64,000 nt of DNA. Source: Candidatus Methylomirabilota bacterium (lineage in GTDB: Bacteria > Methylomirabilota > Methylomirabilia > Methylomirabilales > Methylomirabilaceae). This document shows positions 26,036 to 38,446 of this stretch, piece by piece. Position 1 is the first letter of the stretch, and each line of letters starts with the position of its first letter. The notes beneath the pieces were generated by a model. The model was given only the letters and a program-made list of their open reading frames with translations. It searched no databases and was not told where the DNA came from. Position numbers and translations under genes: made by a program. Location: positions 124,001 through 188,000 of the forward strand of contig PQAM01000004.1 in NCBI GenBank assembly GCA_003104975.1. Direction: 5' to 3'.

Positions 26036-26629
26036 TCAGTCGAGCGGAAAGCTGTGCAGGATGGTGTAGCGGGCGCCGCTCGGGCTCAGGTCGCTTTTCA
26101 TCAGCTCGATCCGGTGAAGCACCATCTCGCCCAGCGGCTCGGCGGTCGCCTCGGTGAGCGCGCGCGCCAACTGCTCCCGATGTCCGGGACCCCGCACCCG
26201 GCCCAGCGTCAGATGCGCGGTGAACAGCCGCGCCTCCCGCGCATATCCGAGCGGCTCAAGCCCCGCCTCGATTCGTGCCTGAAGCGCTGCCAGCGTCTCC
26301 GCGCCGTGGGACAGCCCGATCCAGACGACCCGGGCCGACCGAGGACTCGGAAAGGCGCCAAGCCCCTGAAAGACCAGATGAACCGGACCGCACCCGGCGG
26401 CCGCCGCAGCAACCGCCTCTCCGATGGCGCCGAAGCGATCCTCCTCGACCTGCCCCAGAAACTTGAGCGTCAGGTGCAGGTTCTCCGGCCGCACCCATCC
26501 GACATCGGCCCTGGTGGCCTTCAGCCGATCCTGTACACCGGCCAGCGCCGCCTTGAGGCCCGGATCGAGGTTGGCGGCGATAAAGGCGCGGATGGTTGGG
26601 ATGGACTGGGGGTCAGCTCTGTCCGGCAT
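26036..26629 (-). CDS. thpR: RNA 2',3'-cyclic phosphodiesterase (ThpR / 2'-5' RNA ligase family)
   Basis: The 197-residue protein has the two HxTx motifs that define the 2H phosphoesterase fold: HLTLKFLG (47-54) and HLTLGRVR (136-143). ThpR opens 2',3'-cyclic phosphates at RNA ends and can reversibly ligate 2'-5' bonds. Length and motif spacing (about 90 residues) are normal. The start overlaps the end of cinA by 17 bases; this cinA-thpR arrangement is widespread in bacteria. Confidence 0.93.
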   Translation of the reverse strand: MPDRADPQSIPTIRAFIAANLDPGLKAALAGVQDRLKATRADVGWVRPENLHLTLKFLGQVEEDRFGAIGEAVAAAAAGCGPVHLVFQGLGAFPSPRSARVVWIGLSHGAETLAALQARIEAGLEPLGYAREARLFTAHLTLGRVRGPGHREQLARALTEATAEPLGEMVLHRIELMKSDLSPSGARYTILHSFPLD

Positions 26630-27887
26630 ATCGATGTGACAGCAGGTGTCGGCGGATCATGTCGAGGGCCCTCTGGGAGGCAAGCAGCTTATTGGTCTCC
26701 CGATCCGCCAGGAATCGGTGCTCGTGGCAGGCCACGCCCTCATCCGAGGCCAGCGCAATGAAGGTGAGACCCACCGGTTTCGTCGGTGTCGCCCCTCCCG
26801 GTCCCGCAATACCGGTGATACCCAACGCCAGTTCCGCACCGGCGGTGTGCCGTATCCCGACCGCCATCGCGATGGCGACGGGCCGGCTGACGGCACCCTG
26901 CTCGGCAATCAGTTCATGCGGTACACCCAAGAGGCGCTCCTTGGCCTCGTTGCTGTAGACCACCTCGCCGCGGAAAAAATAGGCGGAGCTTCCCGGGAGA
27001 TTGGTCAGCCGATGGCAGACCAGTCCCCCGGTGCACGACTCGGCGACGGCAATCGTCGCCCGCGCGTCGAGGAGCAGCCGCCCCACGACCTCCTCGAGCC
27101 GCTCGTCATCCCGGCCAAAGATGCGTTCCCCCAGCCGCTCCCGAATCCTATTTTCAAGATCATCGAGCAGCCGGTCGCCCTCCGGCTCTGATTCAACCGC
27201 GACGGTCAGCCGGACATGAATCTCGTCCGGGTAGGCCAGCACCCCGATGGTCGGATTGTCCGAGAGATGGATCAGATCGCTGATCGCCTCGTCGAGGGCC
27301 GATTCCGTAATGCCGCACGCCTTCAGGATACGGGTATGAATTCTTGACCGTACGCCGAACGCCTCGCGCAGGCGCGGGATGACGTGTTCCGTGAGCATCG
27401 GCCGCATCTCTGAAGGCACCCCCGGCACCGCCGCCACCAGCCTGCCATCCGCCAGGCGAATGGCAAAACCGGGGGCCGTCCCGCGCGCATTCGGCAAGAC
27501 GACGGCGCCCTCCGGGATCATGGCCTGCCGCTCGTTGTTCCTGGACATGACAAGGCCGCGCTCCGCGAACCGGCGACGGATCGAATCCAGGATTGCCTGA
27601 TCAAGGCTCAACGGTCGCCCCAACTCGGCGGCGATAGCCCGACAGGTCAGATCGTCCTCGGTGGGACCAAGCCCACCCGTTACAATGACGATCTCGGCCC
27701 GCGTGAGCGCCGTACGCAGCGCCTCCCTGATCCGCGCCTCGTGATCGCCGACGGTGCTCTTCCAGCGGACCTCGATCCCCGCTGCCGCAAGCGCTTGACC
27801 GATGTAGGCTGAGTTGGTATCGATGGTGTGGCCCAGCAGCAGCTCCGTCCCGACCGTGAGGATCTCGGCCTGCGCCTGTCGCTTCAC
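26613..27887 (-). CDS. cinA: CinA-family nicotinamide mononucleotide amidohydrolase
   Basis: The 424-residue protein has two domains. An N-terminal molybdopterin-binding-like domain (AEILTVGTELLLG, 8-20; VTGGLGPTEDD, about 69-79) acts as an ADP-ribose pyrophosphatase in homologues. A C-terminal CinA domain (VAESCTGGLVCHRL, about 275-288; GITGIAGPGG, about 358-367) deamidates nicotinamide mononucleotide. It salvages NMN produced by DNA ligase and so complements the nadACB operon at 1.8-5.2 kb. The following thpR overlaps it by 17 bases. Confidence 0.94.
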   Translation of the reverse strand: MKRQAQAEILTVGTELLLGHTIDTNSAYIGQALAAAGIEVRWKSTVGDHEARIREALRTALTRAEIVIVTGGLGPTEDDLTCRAIAAELGRPLSLDQAILDSIRRRFAERGLVMSRNNERQAMIPEGAVVLPNARGTAPGFAIRLADGRLVAAVPGVPSEMRPMLTEHVIPRLREAFGVRSRIHTRILKACGITESALDEAISDLIHLSDNPTIGVLAYPDEIHVRLTVAVESEPEGDRLLDDLENRIRERLGERIFGRDDERLEEVVGRLLLDARATIAVAESCTGGLVCHRLTNLPGSSAYFFRGEVVYSNEAKERLLGVPHELIAEQGAVSRPVAIAMAVGIRHTAGAELALGITGIAGPGGATPTKPVGLTFIALASDEGVACHEHRFLADRETNKLLASQRALDMIRRHLLSHRYAGQS

Positions 27888-27950
27888 GACGTGATCCCCC
27901 TGAGCCGATCGATCAAGCGACCGCCGTCCGACCTCACGATCCCACCGTCA

Positions 27951-29213
27951 TCAACAGCCCGGTCGTGGGCCTGCGGATGGGTGGAACCCACCACACGATT
28001 CGGACACGGAGGTTTGATTGCCCCCGGCGGCCTTGGCACAATACAGCGCCTGGTCCGCAGCCCGGACCAGATCCTCGGTCTTGTGCATATCCGGTCCCAG
28101 ACAGGCGACGCCAAGGCTGACGGTCAGTCTGGGACCATCGGCCGCTTCCTCTCCCCCCAGCGACTCGCGCTCCATCACGATGCGGATCCGTTCCGCCTGT
28201 GCCCACGCCTGCCGCGGATCGGTTTCCGGCAGAATAATGCCGAACTCATCCCCCCCGTATCGCGCAACAATGTCGGTGCCTCGTGTGCTGTTTTTCAACC
28301 GGGCAGCAATCAGGCGCAACGCCTCATCACCGGCCAGGTGACCCTTGAGGTCGTTATACTGCTTGAAAAAATCGATGTCCAGCATGATCAGTGAAAGCGG
28401 GTGCCCGTAGCGCCGGGTGCGCCTCAACTCCTGGTCGAGCTGGCGATAGAAGTGGCGATGATTGAAGAGATCCGTCAACTCGTCCGTGATCGCCAACCGA
28501 TGCACCTCTTGAAACAGGCGACCGGTTTCGATGGCAATCGCCAATTGCTCAGCCAGCGGCAGCAGCAGATCGATCTCCCGCTCCCCATAACAGCGAGGCG
28601 TCGTACTATCCAGACAGAGAGCCCCGATCGACTCCCCCTTCACCATGAGGGGGAGGCGGATGCAGGATCGAATACCCGACTCGAACAGCGCCTCATCCTC
28701 GGTGAACTGCTTCGATTCCGCCAGGTCCGCCTCGACATGAGGACGTCGTTGCGACATCACCCATCCGATGCCGGTCCCCTCCCCAAGGGCGCACTCCCCG
28801 TCAGGCCACCCGGTGGCAGGCCGATCGGCCATCAGCCGGAGCACCCGTAACCCGGGGCCCGCATCGTTCCGCAGCGCGAGGACCATCCGATCGTAATGGA
28901 TGAGGTGGCCGACCTCCGCGGCGAAGGCCTGATAGACCTCGCCGAGGTCGAGGGAGGCGCCGATGATCCCGGTCAATCGATGCACGGCTGCCAGACGATC
29001 GGTCCGCTGCTGCAGTGCAACGTACGAGCCGGCATCCACCATCACCAGGTGCGAGCCGCCGTTACTGAGGACAGCCAGCGCCTCCTGTTCGGATGCGGCC
29101 TGCAGGACGGAGAATCCTTGACGCGTGAGCAGCTCACGAAGCCGGAGGGTCAAATCGGCGCCGTCGGTAACAATGAATACTGTCGCGCGCTTATCTTGAC
29201 GAGACTCAGACAT
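27951..29213 (-). CDS. GAF-GGDEF diguanylate cyclase with receiver-like N-terminus
   Basis: The 420-residue protein has three parts. Residues 1-60 resemble a receiver fold (VFIVTDGADL; LVMVDAGS) but the phosphoacceptor region looks degenerate. About residues 75-225 form a GAF sensor domain. Residues about 245-405 form a GGDEF domain with an intact GGDEF catalytic motif. An RxxD inhibition site (RGTD) stands exactly five residues before it, so product feedback control is likely. It makes cyclic di-GMP from two GTP. It lies 58 bases downstream of yajQ, whose homologues can bind cyclic di-GMP. Confidence 0.93.
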   Translation of the reverse strand: MSESRQDKRATVFIVTDGADLTLRLRELLTRQGFSVLQAASEQEALAVLSNGGSHLVMVDAGSYVALQQRTDRLAAVHRLTGIIGASLDLGEVYQAFAAEVGHLIHYDRMVLALRNDAGPGLRVLRLMADRPATGWPDGECALGEGTGIGWVMSQRRPHVEADLAESKQFTEDEALFESGIRSCIRLPLMVKGESIGALCLDSTTPRCYGEREIDLLLPLAEQLAIAIETGRLFQEVHRLAITDELTDLFNHRHFYRQLDQELRRTRRYGHPLSLIMLDIDFFKQYNDLKGHLAGDEALRLIAARLKNSTRGTDIVARYGGDEFGIILPETDPRQAWAQAERIRIVMERESLGGEEAADGPRLTVSLGVACLGPDMHKTEDLVRAADQALYCAKAAGGNQTSVSESCGGFHPSAGPRPGC

Positions 29214-29271
29214 GCGGTTCCTTCAGGTTTGTCGCGCCGTTGGCGTCCATGACCGTCACACACTGTCCCCG

Positions 29272-29763
29272 TTACCGATAGTTGCCGAACTGCAGGTCGA
29301 TGCCGAAATCGCGCCCTCGTAGCGTCTGAATCACCGCCTGCAGATCGTCTTTACTCTTGGCCGAGACCCGTATCTGATCACCCTGGATCTGTGTGGTCAC
29401 CTTCACTCCGAGCCCTCTGACGACCTTGGTGATCTCTTTGGCCTTCTCGGCAGGGATCCCCTGTTGCAGGGTGACCCGCTGCCGAACGGTCCCCTTCGCG
29501 GCGGGCTCCGGGGTGTTGTAGGTGAGCGCCCTCAGAGACACCTTTCGCCGCACCAGTTTGGATTCCAGCAGCTCTACCACGGCCTTGAGCTTGTAGGCAT
29601 CATCGGCGTACAGCAGGATGCCTTGTTCGTCCCGTGTCACACGACTGGCACTTCCCTTGAAATCGAACCGCTGCTGAATCTCTTTCGTGACCTGCTGCAC
29701 CGCATTATCGACCTCCTGCAGATCTACTGTCGAACTGATATCGAAGGATGCCTCATTAGACAC
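29272..29763 (-). CDS. yajQ: YajQ family nucleotide-binding protein
   Basis: The 163-residue protein begins with the typical SFDISSTVDLQEVDNAV (6-22), followed by QQRFDFKGS, and ends DFGIDLQFGNYR, all hallmarks of YajQ (DUF520). The family has two ferredoxin-like halves that bind nucleotides; a Xanthomonas member is a cyclic di-GMP effector. The next gene downstream is a diguanylate cyclase, so a local signalling pair is plausible. A ribosome binding site (AAAGGAG) precedes the start. Confidence 0.95.
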   Translation of the reverse strand: MSNEASFDISSTVDLQEVDNAVQQVTKEIQQRFDFKGSASRVTRDEQGILLYADDAYKLKAVVELLESKLVRRKVSLRALTYNTPEPAAKGTVRQRVTLQQGIPAEKAKEITKVVRGLGVKVTTQIQGDQIRVSAKSKDDLQAVIQTLRGRDFGIDLQFGNYR

Positions 29764-29781
29764 GTACGATCTCCTTTTGGC

Positions 29782-30504
29782 TTACGGTACGGTAGGTTTG
29801 AGAGGGGTGATCACCTCCGTCCCCGGCGGTGGCGAGAAACGAAACAGATCGTCTTTCAGATTGGTGTTGACCTGCTGCCTGGACAGCTCGACCGTCGTGG
29901 TATTGTCGTACAGATCAAAGACCGTCAGCCGTTGGATGAGAAAGCTGCCCCGGTCCACCCCCAGGATCACCCGTTTGAACGCAAGGCCTTTCCTCTTAGG
30001 GGTCAGCTCCAGGAGCGACTCAGGGCTCTCCTTTGTCCCGGCATGGACGATCGGCCGGACCTGAAAGTCTCGTCGAAGGCTGCTCATCCCGAATAAGATC
30101 CCGATCGGGCTCGTCGTCAGCACGCCGCTCACATCCTGCGCGATCGCCTGCCGTTCGGACGGGCTGTAGCTCCACAGGGTCTTCCCATCGATCAGGAACA
30201 GCCGCGATTCCGGCTTCTCATACTCCCAACGCATCCTCCCGGGCCACTTCAGGAAGAGCCGACCCGAGGCCTCCTGCGTCATCCCGCTCAACCGGTTGGT
30301 GGCGCGTTGGAAGAAGGCGCTCCGGAGATCCGAAAAGCCCTGATAGGTTACCTGGACCTTGTCGGCCAACTCTTCCGCCGTGAGGGCGGACACGACACCG
30401 GGGGTTGGGGGTTGGGGGTTGGGGGTTGGGTCAAGGGCAAAAACGGGTGAACCGATCAACGCCACCGTCCCCACCACGATCAGAATCGAATTACGAACCC
30501 GCAT
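29782..30504 (-). CDS. lolA: LolA-like outer-membrane lipoprotein carrier protein
   Basis: The chosen ATG at 30504 gives a Sec signal peptide cleaved near FA-LD (residue about 24) and a 240-residue periplasmic protein; the longer frame starts inside ftsK. LolA shuttles lipoproteins from LolCDE to the outer membrane. Family features are FSDLRSAFFQRAT, GRLFLKWPGRMRWEYEKPE and KTLWSYSPSERQ. The segment right after the signal peptide (DPTPNPQPPTPG) is encoded by a GGGGGTT-type repeat array. It overlaps the end of ftsK by 14 bases and is followed by yajQ 18 bases later. Confidence 0.9.
   Translation of the reverse strand: MRVRNSILIVVGTVALIGSPVFALDPTPNPQPPTPGVVSALTAEELADKVQVTYQGFSDLRSAFFQRATNRLSGMTQEASGRLFLKWPGRMRWEYEKPESRLFLIDGKTLWSYSPSERQAIAQDVSGVLTTSPIGILFGMSSLRRDFQVRPIVHAGTKESPESLLELTPKRKGLAFKRVILGVDRGSFLIQRLTVFDLYDNTTTVELSRQQVNTNLKDDLFRFSPPPGTEVITPLKPTVP
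30400..30430. repeat. G-run repeat inside lolA (array 4)
   Basis: Four consecutive GGGGGTT-type units on the plus strand (30400-30430) correspond to a C-rich coding strand for the Pro-rich segment behind the LolA signal peptide. Only one arm is present, unlike the paired intergenic arrays. Confidence 0.75.
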
Positions 30505-32785
30505 TACGCGGCTCAATGAGAACCTCCCGCGGTCCGCCCCCTTCAATCCGACCGACAATCCGTTCGTGCTCCATCCGCTCGATCAATCGTGCCGCCCGGT
30601 TAAAGCCGATCCTCAGCCGCCGCTGAATCAGCGAAATCGAGGCCTGGCGGGTCGTCACGACCAGATCGACCGCCTGCCGGTACAGTTCATCGTCTTCGTC
30701 CCCTGACGACTCCGGCTCCTCCTCGGCCGGCGTCAGCAACCACGGAAACTCCTCGGCCTTCCCCTGCGCCTTCAGAAAATCGACGACACGCTTGATCTCG
30801 ATGTCCGAGACGAACGATCCGTGAATCCGGTGCGGTTTCGAACTCCCTGGCGGGATAAACAGCATATCGCCGTCGCCCAACAACTGCTCGGCGCCGTTCA
30901 TATCGAGAATCGTCCGTGAATCGACCTTCGACGAGACCTGGAATGCAAGCCGAGCCGGAAAATTGGCCTTGATGATCCCCGTAATCACATCGACCGATGG
31001 GCGCTGCGTCGCCACAATCAGATGAATACCGACCGCGCGAGCCATCTGGGCCAGTCTGGCAATGGCCCGCTCGACATCGGCGGCCGCGGTCAGCATCAGA
31101 TCGGCCAGTTCGTCGATCACCACCACCAGATAGGGAAGCGGTTGAAAGACCTCGCCGCCCCCTTCCCGTCTGGCGATTCGAACCAGCCGATTGTAGCTGA
31201 CGATATTTCTGGCCCCCAGCCTAGCAAACAGCTTATAGCGCCCCTCCATGTGGATCACCAGGCGTTGAAGCCGCTTTGCCGCCTCTTTCGGATCGCAGAC
31301 GACCCGTTCGGCCAGATGCGGGATCCCCTCATAGATGGAGAGTTCGACCCGTTTCGGATCGATCAGCAGTAAACGGATACTGTCGGCCGTCGCCTTGTAC
31401 AGGAGGCTCACGATCAGCGCATTGAGACAGACACTCTTGCCGGAACCGGTCGCCCCGGCGATAAGCAGATGCGGCATCTGCCCCAGATCGACCACATAGG
31501 GATCGCCGGCGATATCCTTTCCCAATGCGAGGGGAAGATGCGCCGCAGATCCCTCGAAGCCCCTGGATGCCAGCACCTCGCGCAGGTGCACGACGACGCG
31601 GCGGCGATTCGGGATCTCCACGCCGACCACCGCCTTCCCGGGAATCGGCGCCACAACCCGCACACTTAATGCGCGTAGGGCCAACGCCAGATCGTCGGCC
31701 AGCGCAACGATCCGGTTGATCTTGATCCCGGGACCGGGTTCGATCTCATATCGGGTAATGACGGGTCCAGGCTGGGCCTGTGTGACCCGTCCCTCGACCC
31801 CGAAGTCCAGCAGCTTGCGTTCGAGGATCGCGGCATTGGCCCCCCGCTCTTCGTCGGAAAGCTCGCTTTCCGCCGTCGTCGGCAGATCGAGCAACGACAA
31901 CGGGGGGGGCTGAAAGCCTGCTTCCGGAGTCACAAACGGAAAGGACCCTTGAGGAGGCAGGTCGCCGGTGGTTGTGGGCTCAAGTTGTCGCGGAATCGGT
32001 TCGCGAACCGTCGAGACCGCAACAGGTTCGACGACCACAACGGACGTCGGTCTGGCTTCAACCGCGGGCCCGTCCTCGGTGGGAGGGGTGTAGGGCGGCC
32101 GGATTCGGCCCGGCTGGTGCGCCCGCGACGCCCGCCGTTCCTTGACGCGAGCCGCCACCCGCTCGACGACGGTTCGGCACCTCGCAGAGAGGCTCGCAAG
32201 CGGCCGGCTGCTCAGGCACACGACGCCGAGCAGGAGGGTCGTCAACCCCAATAACGGCAGACCCGCGCGGCCCACCAGCGGGCTGAAGATCCGATGCAGC
32301 TCTTCGCCGACAAAACCGCCGGGACGCTCCCACGTCCGGCCGTCAAGCAACCCGGTCTCGACGAACAGTTTGGCCACCAACGCGAGACTTGCCAGGAGTA
32401 ACGCGCACCCGACCAGCTTCCACGCGGTACCTGGAGCGGTCCTGGCGCTGAGAAAACGCCAACTGAGCAGGGCACAAAAGACGGGTAAGGCCAGCGCGCC
32501 GACGCCCAACAACTCCAGAAGATCGCCGGCAAGTTCCGCCCCCCATCGTCCCCCATAATTGCGCACCTGATGCTCGGGTCCGCCGCCGGAACTGAAGAAC
32601 GAGGGGTCGAGGGCATCGTACGACAGCAGACTCGCCAACAGGTAGAGGGCGAGGGCAATCCCAAGGATACCCAATACCTCATGGGACTTCGGATGTGTAA
32701 GGACGGGGGTCTCCGGCGATCGATCGCCCCTGTTCGACTCCCGTCGGATCGATACCGACTCCGGCATGCTGTCAGTCGCCATCAC
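30491..32785 (-). CDS. ftsK: DNA translocase FtsK/SpoIIIE
   Basis: The 764-residue protein has four N-terminal membrane helices (about 30-185) and a short low-complexity linker. The RecA-like motor follows, with Walker A GATGSGKS (about residues 448-455), Walker B VVIDELADL and IVATQRPSVDVITG. The C-terminal gamma winged helix (about 695-760; IQRRLRIGFNRAARLIERME) reads KOPS-like sequences. It pumps chromosome ends through the division septum and activates XerCD. It is shorter than E. coli FtsK because the linker is short. It ends 14 bases inside lolA, and RNase J lies 14 bases upstream. Confidence 0.95.
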   Translation of the reverse strand: MMATDSMPESVSIRRESNRGDRSPETPVLTHPKSHEVLGILGIALALYLLASLLSYDALDPSFFSSGGGPEHQVRNYGGRWGAELAGDLLELLGVGALALPVFCALLSWRFLSARTAPGTAWKLVGCALLLASLALVAKLFVETGLLDGRTWERPGGFVGEELHRIFSPLVGRAGLPLLGLTTLLLGVVCLSSRPLASLSARCRTVVERVAARVKERRASRAHQPGRIRPPYTPPTEDGPAVEARPTSVVVVEPVAVSTVREPIPRQLEPTTTGDLPPQGSFPFVTPEAGFQPPPLSLLDLPTTAESELSDEERGANAAILERKLLDFGVEGRVTQAQPGPVITRYEIEPGPGIKINRIVALADDLALALRALSVRVVAPIPGKAVVGVEIPNRRRVVVHLREVLASRGFEGSAAHLPLALGKDIAGDPYVVDLGQMPHLLIAGATGSGKSVCLNALIVSLLYKATADSIRLLLIDPKRVELSIYEGIPHLAERVVCDPKEAAKRLQRLVIHMEGRYKLFARLGARNIVSYNRLVRIARREGGGEVFQPLPYLVVVIDELADLMLTAAADVERAIARLAQMARAVGIHLIVATQRPSVDVITGIIKANFPARLAFQVSSKVDSRTILDMNGAEQLLGDGDMLFIPPGSSKPHRIHGSFVSDIEIKRVVDFLKAQGKAEEFPWLLTPAEEEPESSGDEDDELYRQAVDLVVTTRQASISLIQRRLRIGFNRAARLIERMEHERIVGRIEGGGPREVLIEPRNAGS

Positions 32786-32798
32786 CAGCCTCCATCCA

Positions 32799-34455
32799 TT
32801 ATACCTCCATGATCATCGGTAGAATCATCGGCCGCCGGTCGAACTCCTTCTGCAACTGCTTCTTGATCGCCGTCTTGATCCGCTGCTCCATCAGACGCAG
32901 ATCGGCCCGGTCCGCGTCAGGGGTGCTCTCCAGGACGGAACAGACCAGGGTTTGGATACCATCCGTGAGTGCCTTCGAATCCTGGGCATGGACGAGCCCG
33001 CTACAGATAATCTGCGGTCCCGTGACCAACTTATGACCCTGATGATCGACCGCAAGGACGATGACGACAACCCCCTCCTGCGCCAGCCGCTGCCGGTCGC
33101 GAATAACGGCGTCGCCGACGTCGCCCATCCCCCTTCCATCGACGAAGATCCGACCGACCGGCGCCCTGCCGACAATCCGGGCATGGATATCATCGAACTC
33201 CAGAATGTCGCCGTCCTCGATCACGAGGGTTCCAGCCTCCGATACCCCGACCTCCCGTGCCAACTGCGCGTGCAGGCGCAGGTGACGGTACTCCCCATGA
33301 ATCGGCACAAAGCAGGTGGGACGGGTCAGGTTCAACATCAGCTTCAGCTCTTCCCGACTGGCATGCCCGGACACATGAACCTCCGCCGTCTCCTCGGTAA
33401 TGACGCGGGCACCCTGCCGGTACAGGCCGTTAATCGTCCGAGCGATCGACTTCTCGTTGCCGGGAATGACGCGCGCCGAAAAGATCACGGTGTCACCGGG
33501 CGAGATCTGCACCTGTTTGTGCTCCGCAACGGCCATTCTGGCAATGGCGGAGAGCGGTTCACCCTGGCTCCCGGTGGTCACGATGACCTGCCGGCTGACC
33601 GGCAGACGCTCCAGTTCATCCAGACTCACCAGCACATCCTCTGGAATGCGGAGACGCCCCAACTCCGCAGCGATCCGGGTATTCGCCACCATGCTCTTGC
33701 CGCACACCGCCACCTGCTTCCCCATGGCGGCTGCCGTATCGAAGATCTGTTGGACTCGATGAATGTTAGAGGCAAAGCAAGCGACGATGATGCGCCCCTG
33801 CGCCTCTCGAAAGATGGCGTCGAAGGCCCGCCCCACCACCTGTTCCGACGGCGTGAACCCATCCCGGCCCGCATTCGTACTGTCTGAGAGCAGGGCGCGG
33901 ACACCGCTGTCCCCGAGCTCGCCCAGTCGCCGGTAATCGGTCAGTTGCCCGTCAACCGGGCTCTGATCGAACTTAAAATCGCCGGTGTGCACAATCATCC
34001 CGGCGGGCGTCCCAATCGCCAGCGCGACACCGTCGGGAATACTGTGGCACATCTGAAGGAATTCAACCTCGAAGCAACCGAACCGAATACGGTCGCGTGG
34101 CCGAACCGCCTTGAGGTCGGCATCAGCCGGCAGATTCGCCTCCTTCAGTTTTTCCGCCGCCAGCCCGAGTGAAAGGCGCGTACCGTAGACCGGCGCCTTG
34201 ATCTCCCGCAGCAGATAGGGGAGCGCGCCGGTGTGATCCTCATGGCCGTGCGTCAGCAGCACGGCCCGGATCTGCTCCCGACGGGCCAGCAGATAACTCA
34301 TGTTCGGAATCACGTGGTCGATGCCGAACATCTCCTCGTCCGGAAACATCAACCCGGCGTCGATCACCAGCAGATCGTCCGCGGCCTCGACGACCATCAT
34401 ATTCAACCCGATCTCCCCCAGTCCTCCCAAGGGAACGATGCGGACAGTTCGGGTC

Positions 34456-34463
<8 letters not shown>
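32799..34463 (-). CDS. rnj: Ribonuclease J
   Basis: The product is 554 residues when started at GTG 34463, which has AGGGGAG upstream and overlaps the lon stop by eight bases; the longer frame to 34592 runs back into lon. It is a metallo-beta-lactamase/beta-CASP nuclease with LTHGHEDH (zinc site, about 70-77), [14 protein letters not shown], and beta-CASP motifs to [10 protein letters not shown]. RNase J is a 5'-exo- and endoribonuclease for mRNA decay and rRNA maturation. RNase J fits a non-proteobacterial Gram-negative lineage. Confidence 0.94.
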
Positions 34464-37092
<2,629 letters not shown>

Positions 37093-37954
37093 CCAGGCTG
37101 AGCGTTCTCAGGTATTCCCGCAATCCCGGCGCCAGGTCCGGACGTTTGAGCGCAAACTGCACGGTCGCCTTTAAAAATCCCAGCTTACTCCCGGCATCAT
37201 ACCGGCGCCCGGAAAATGCGAATCCATACATGGTTTGCGCACCCAGCAATACCCGCAAGCCGTTCGTAAGCTGAACCTCCCCGCCTGCGTCAGGGAGGGT
37301 CTGTTCGAGCGCATCAAAAATTTCGGGTGTCAGAATATAGCGTCCGATAATGGCCAGGTCGGACGGAGCCGCGGCCGGGGATGGCTTCTCCACCAGATCC
37401 AGGATCTCGTAGATTGAATCCTCAGTCATCTTGGGGTCGATGATTCCGTAGCTGCTGGTTTCCTCCCTGCTGACCTGCTGCACAGCAATGATCGAGGCCC
37501 GATACCGCTCAAATACGGAGATCATCTGCGCCAGACAGGGGACCTCGGCATCGATAATGTCGTCGCCAAGCAAGACCGCAAAGGGCTCATTTTCTACAAA
37601 GTCTTTTGCCACCAGGATCGCATGCCCCAAGCCGAGGGGCTCCTCCTGGCGGAGGTAGCAAAACGACGCCAACTCGGAGATCCGTTCGATCTCCCGCAAC
37701 TGCTCTTCCTTACCCTGCCGCCCGAGTGCAATTTGCAGCTCCAGCGATCGATCAAAGTGGTTTTCGATCGCATCCTTTCCCCGGCCGGTCACAATGATGA
37801 TGTCCTCGATCCCCGATGCGGCGGCTTCCTCCACGACGTACTGGATCGTCGGCTTATCGACGATCGGGAGCATCTCTTTTGGCTGCGCCTTCGTCGCGGG
37901 CAGAAACCGTGTCCCCAAACCGGCAGCCGGAATGACGGCCTTACGGATTCGCAT

Positions 37955-38227
37955 CGGTCACACCCGCTCCGATGTGAAGTGAACGGTACAAGACGGCACA
38001 CTCTCCTGAACAACGCTTGCGGGAAACCAAGGAGGACCCATACCGGCGACACCCGCCCTGCCACAGCCGGCGTTGAGGGTGGTGACCATCATAGCGAGGC
38101 GCATTCCCTTCCCGCCCAGGCGGGCAAGAATAGCCGCAGGCGACCGAACGCGACACGACTGTACTTTCGCGAAAGATGTTCAGCTCTTTCGATTCATACG
38201 CCCTTGAAACGGTGATGAGCCGTCTAG
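37955..38227. other. Long leader of galU, nothing else recognised
   Basis: If the minus-strand promoter at 38228-38257 is used, about 265 bases of untranslated leader precede galU. I saw short GC-rich inverted segments but no known riboswitch pattern and no credible frame. Confidence 0.35.
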
Positions 38228-38257
38228 TTTATATCGCATCTTTCTCCGTAAAGTCAA
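38228..38257 (-). promoter_or_regulatory. Sigma-70-type promoter for the galU-lon run
   Basis: On the minus strand TTGACT (38252-38257), 18 bases, TATAAA (38228-38233). It is the best-scoring sigma-70-like element I saw in the window. Confidence 0.55.
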
Positions 38258-38326
38258 GCAGCCGGCGGGCCGGAGTCGGTTGGCGACGGCGACCGATATG
38301 CTTGGGGGTATCGGCGAACTTTTATA

Positions 38327-38353
38327 TTGACAACGACCCTGTCCCGATATACA
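38327..38353 (+). promoter_or_regulatory. Sigma-70-type promoter for the OmpA-like lipoprotein
   Basis: TTGACA (38327-38332) and TATACA (38348-38353) are separated by 15 bases, slightly short. The gene starts about 95 bases downstream. Confidence 0.45.
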
Positions 38354-38446
38354 AGACGTTGACTATTTCGGTGCGTCGATCGTCTTAGGATGATCGAGAT
38401 CGCAGCCATTGCGGTGAACGGCTTGCACGCGATGAGAGGAGAGCGT

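Noticed and set aside
37955-38227. Riboswitch in the long galU leader
   Set aside because: I could not recognise any conserved riboswitch core; only generic GC-rich pairing is present.
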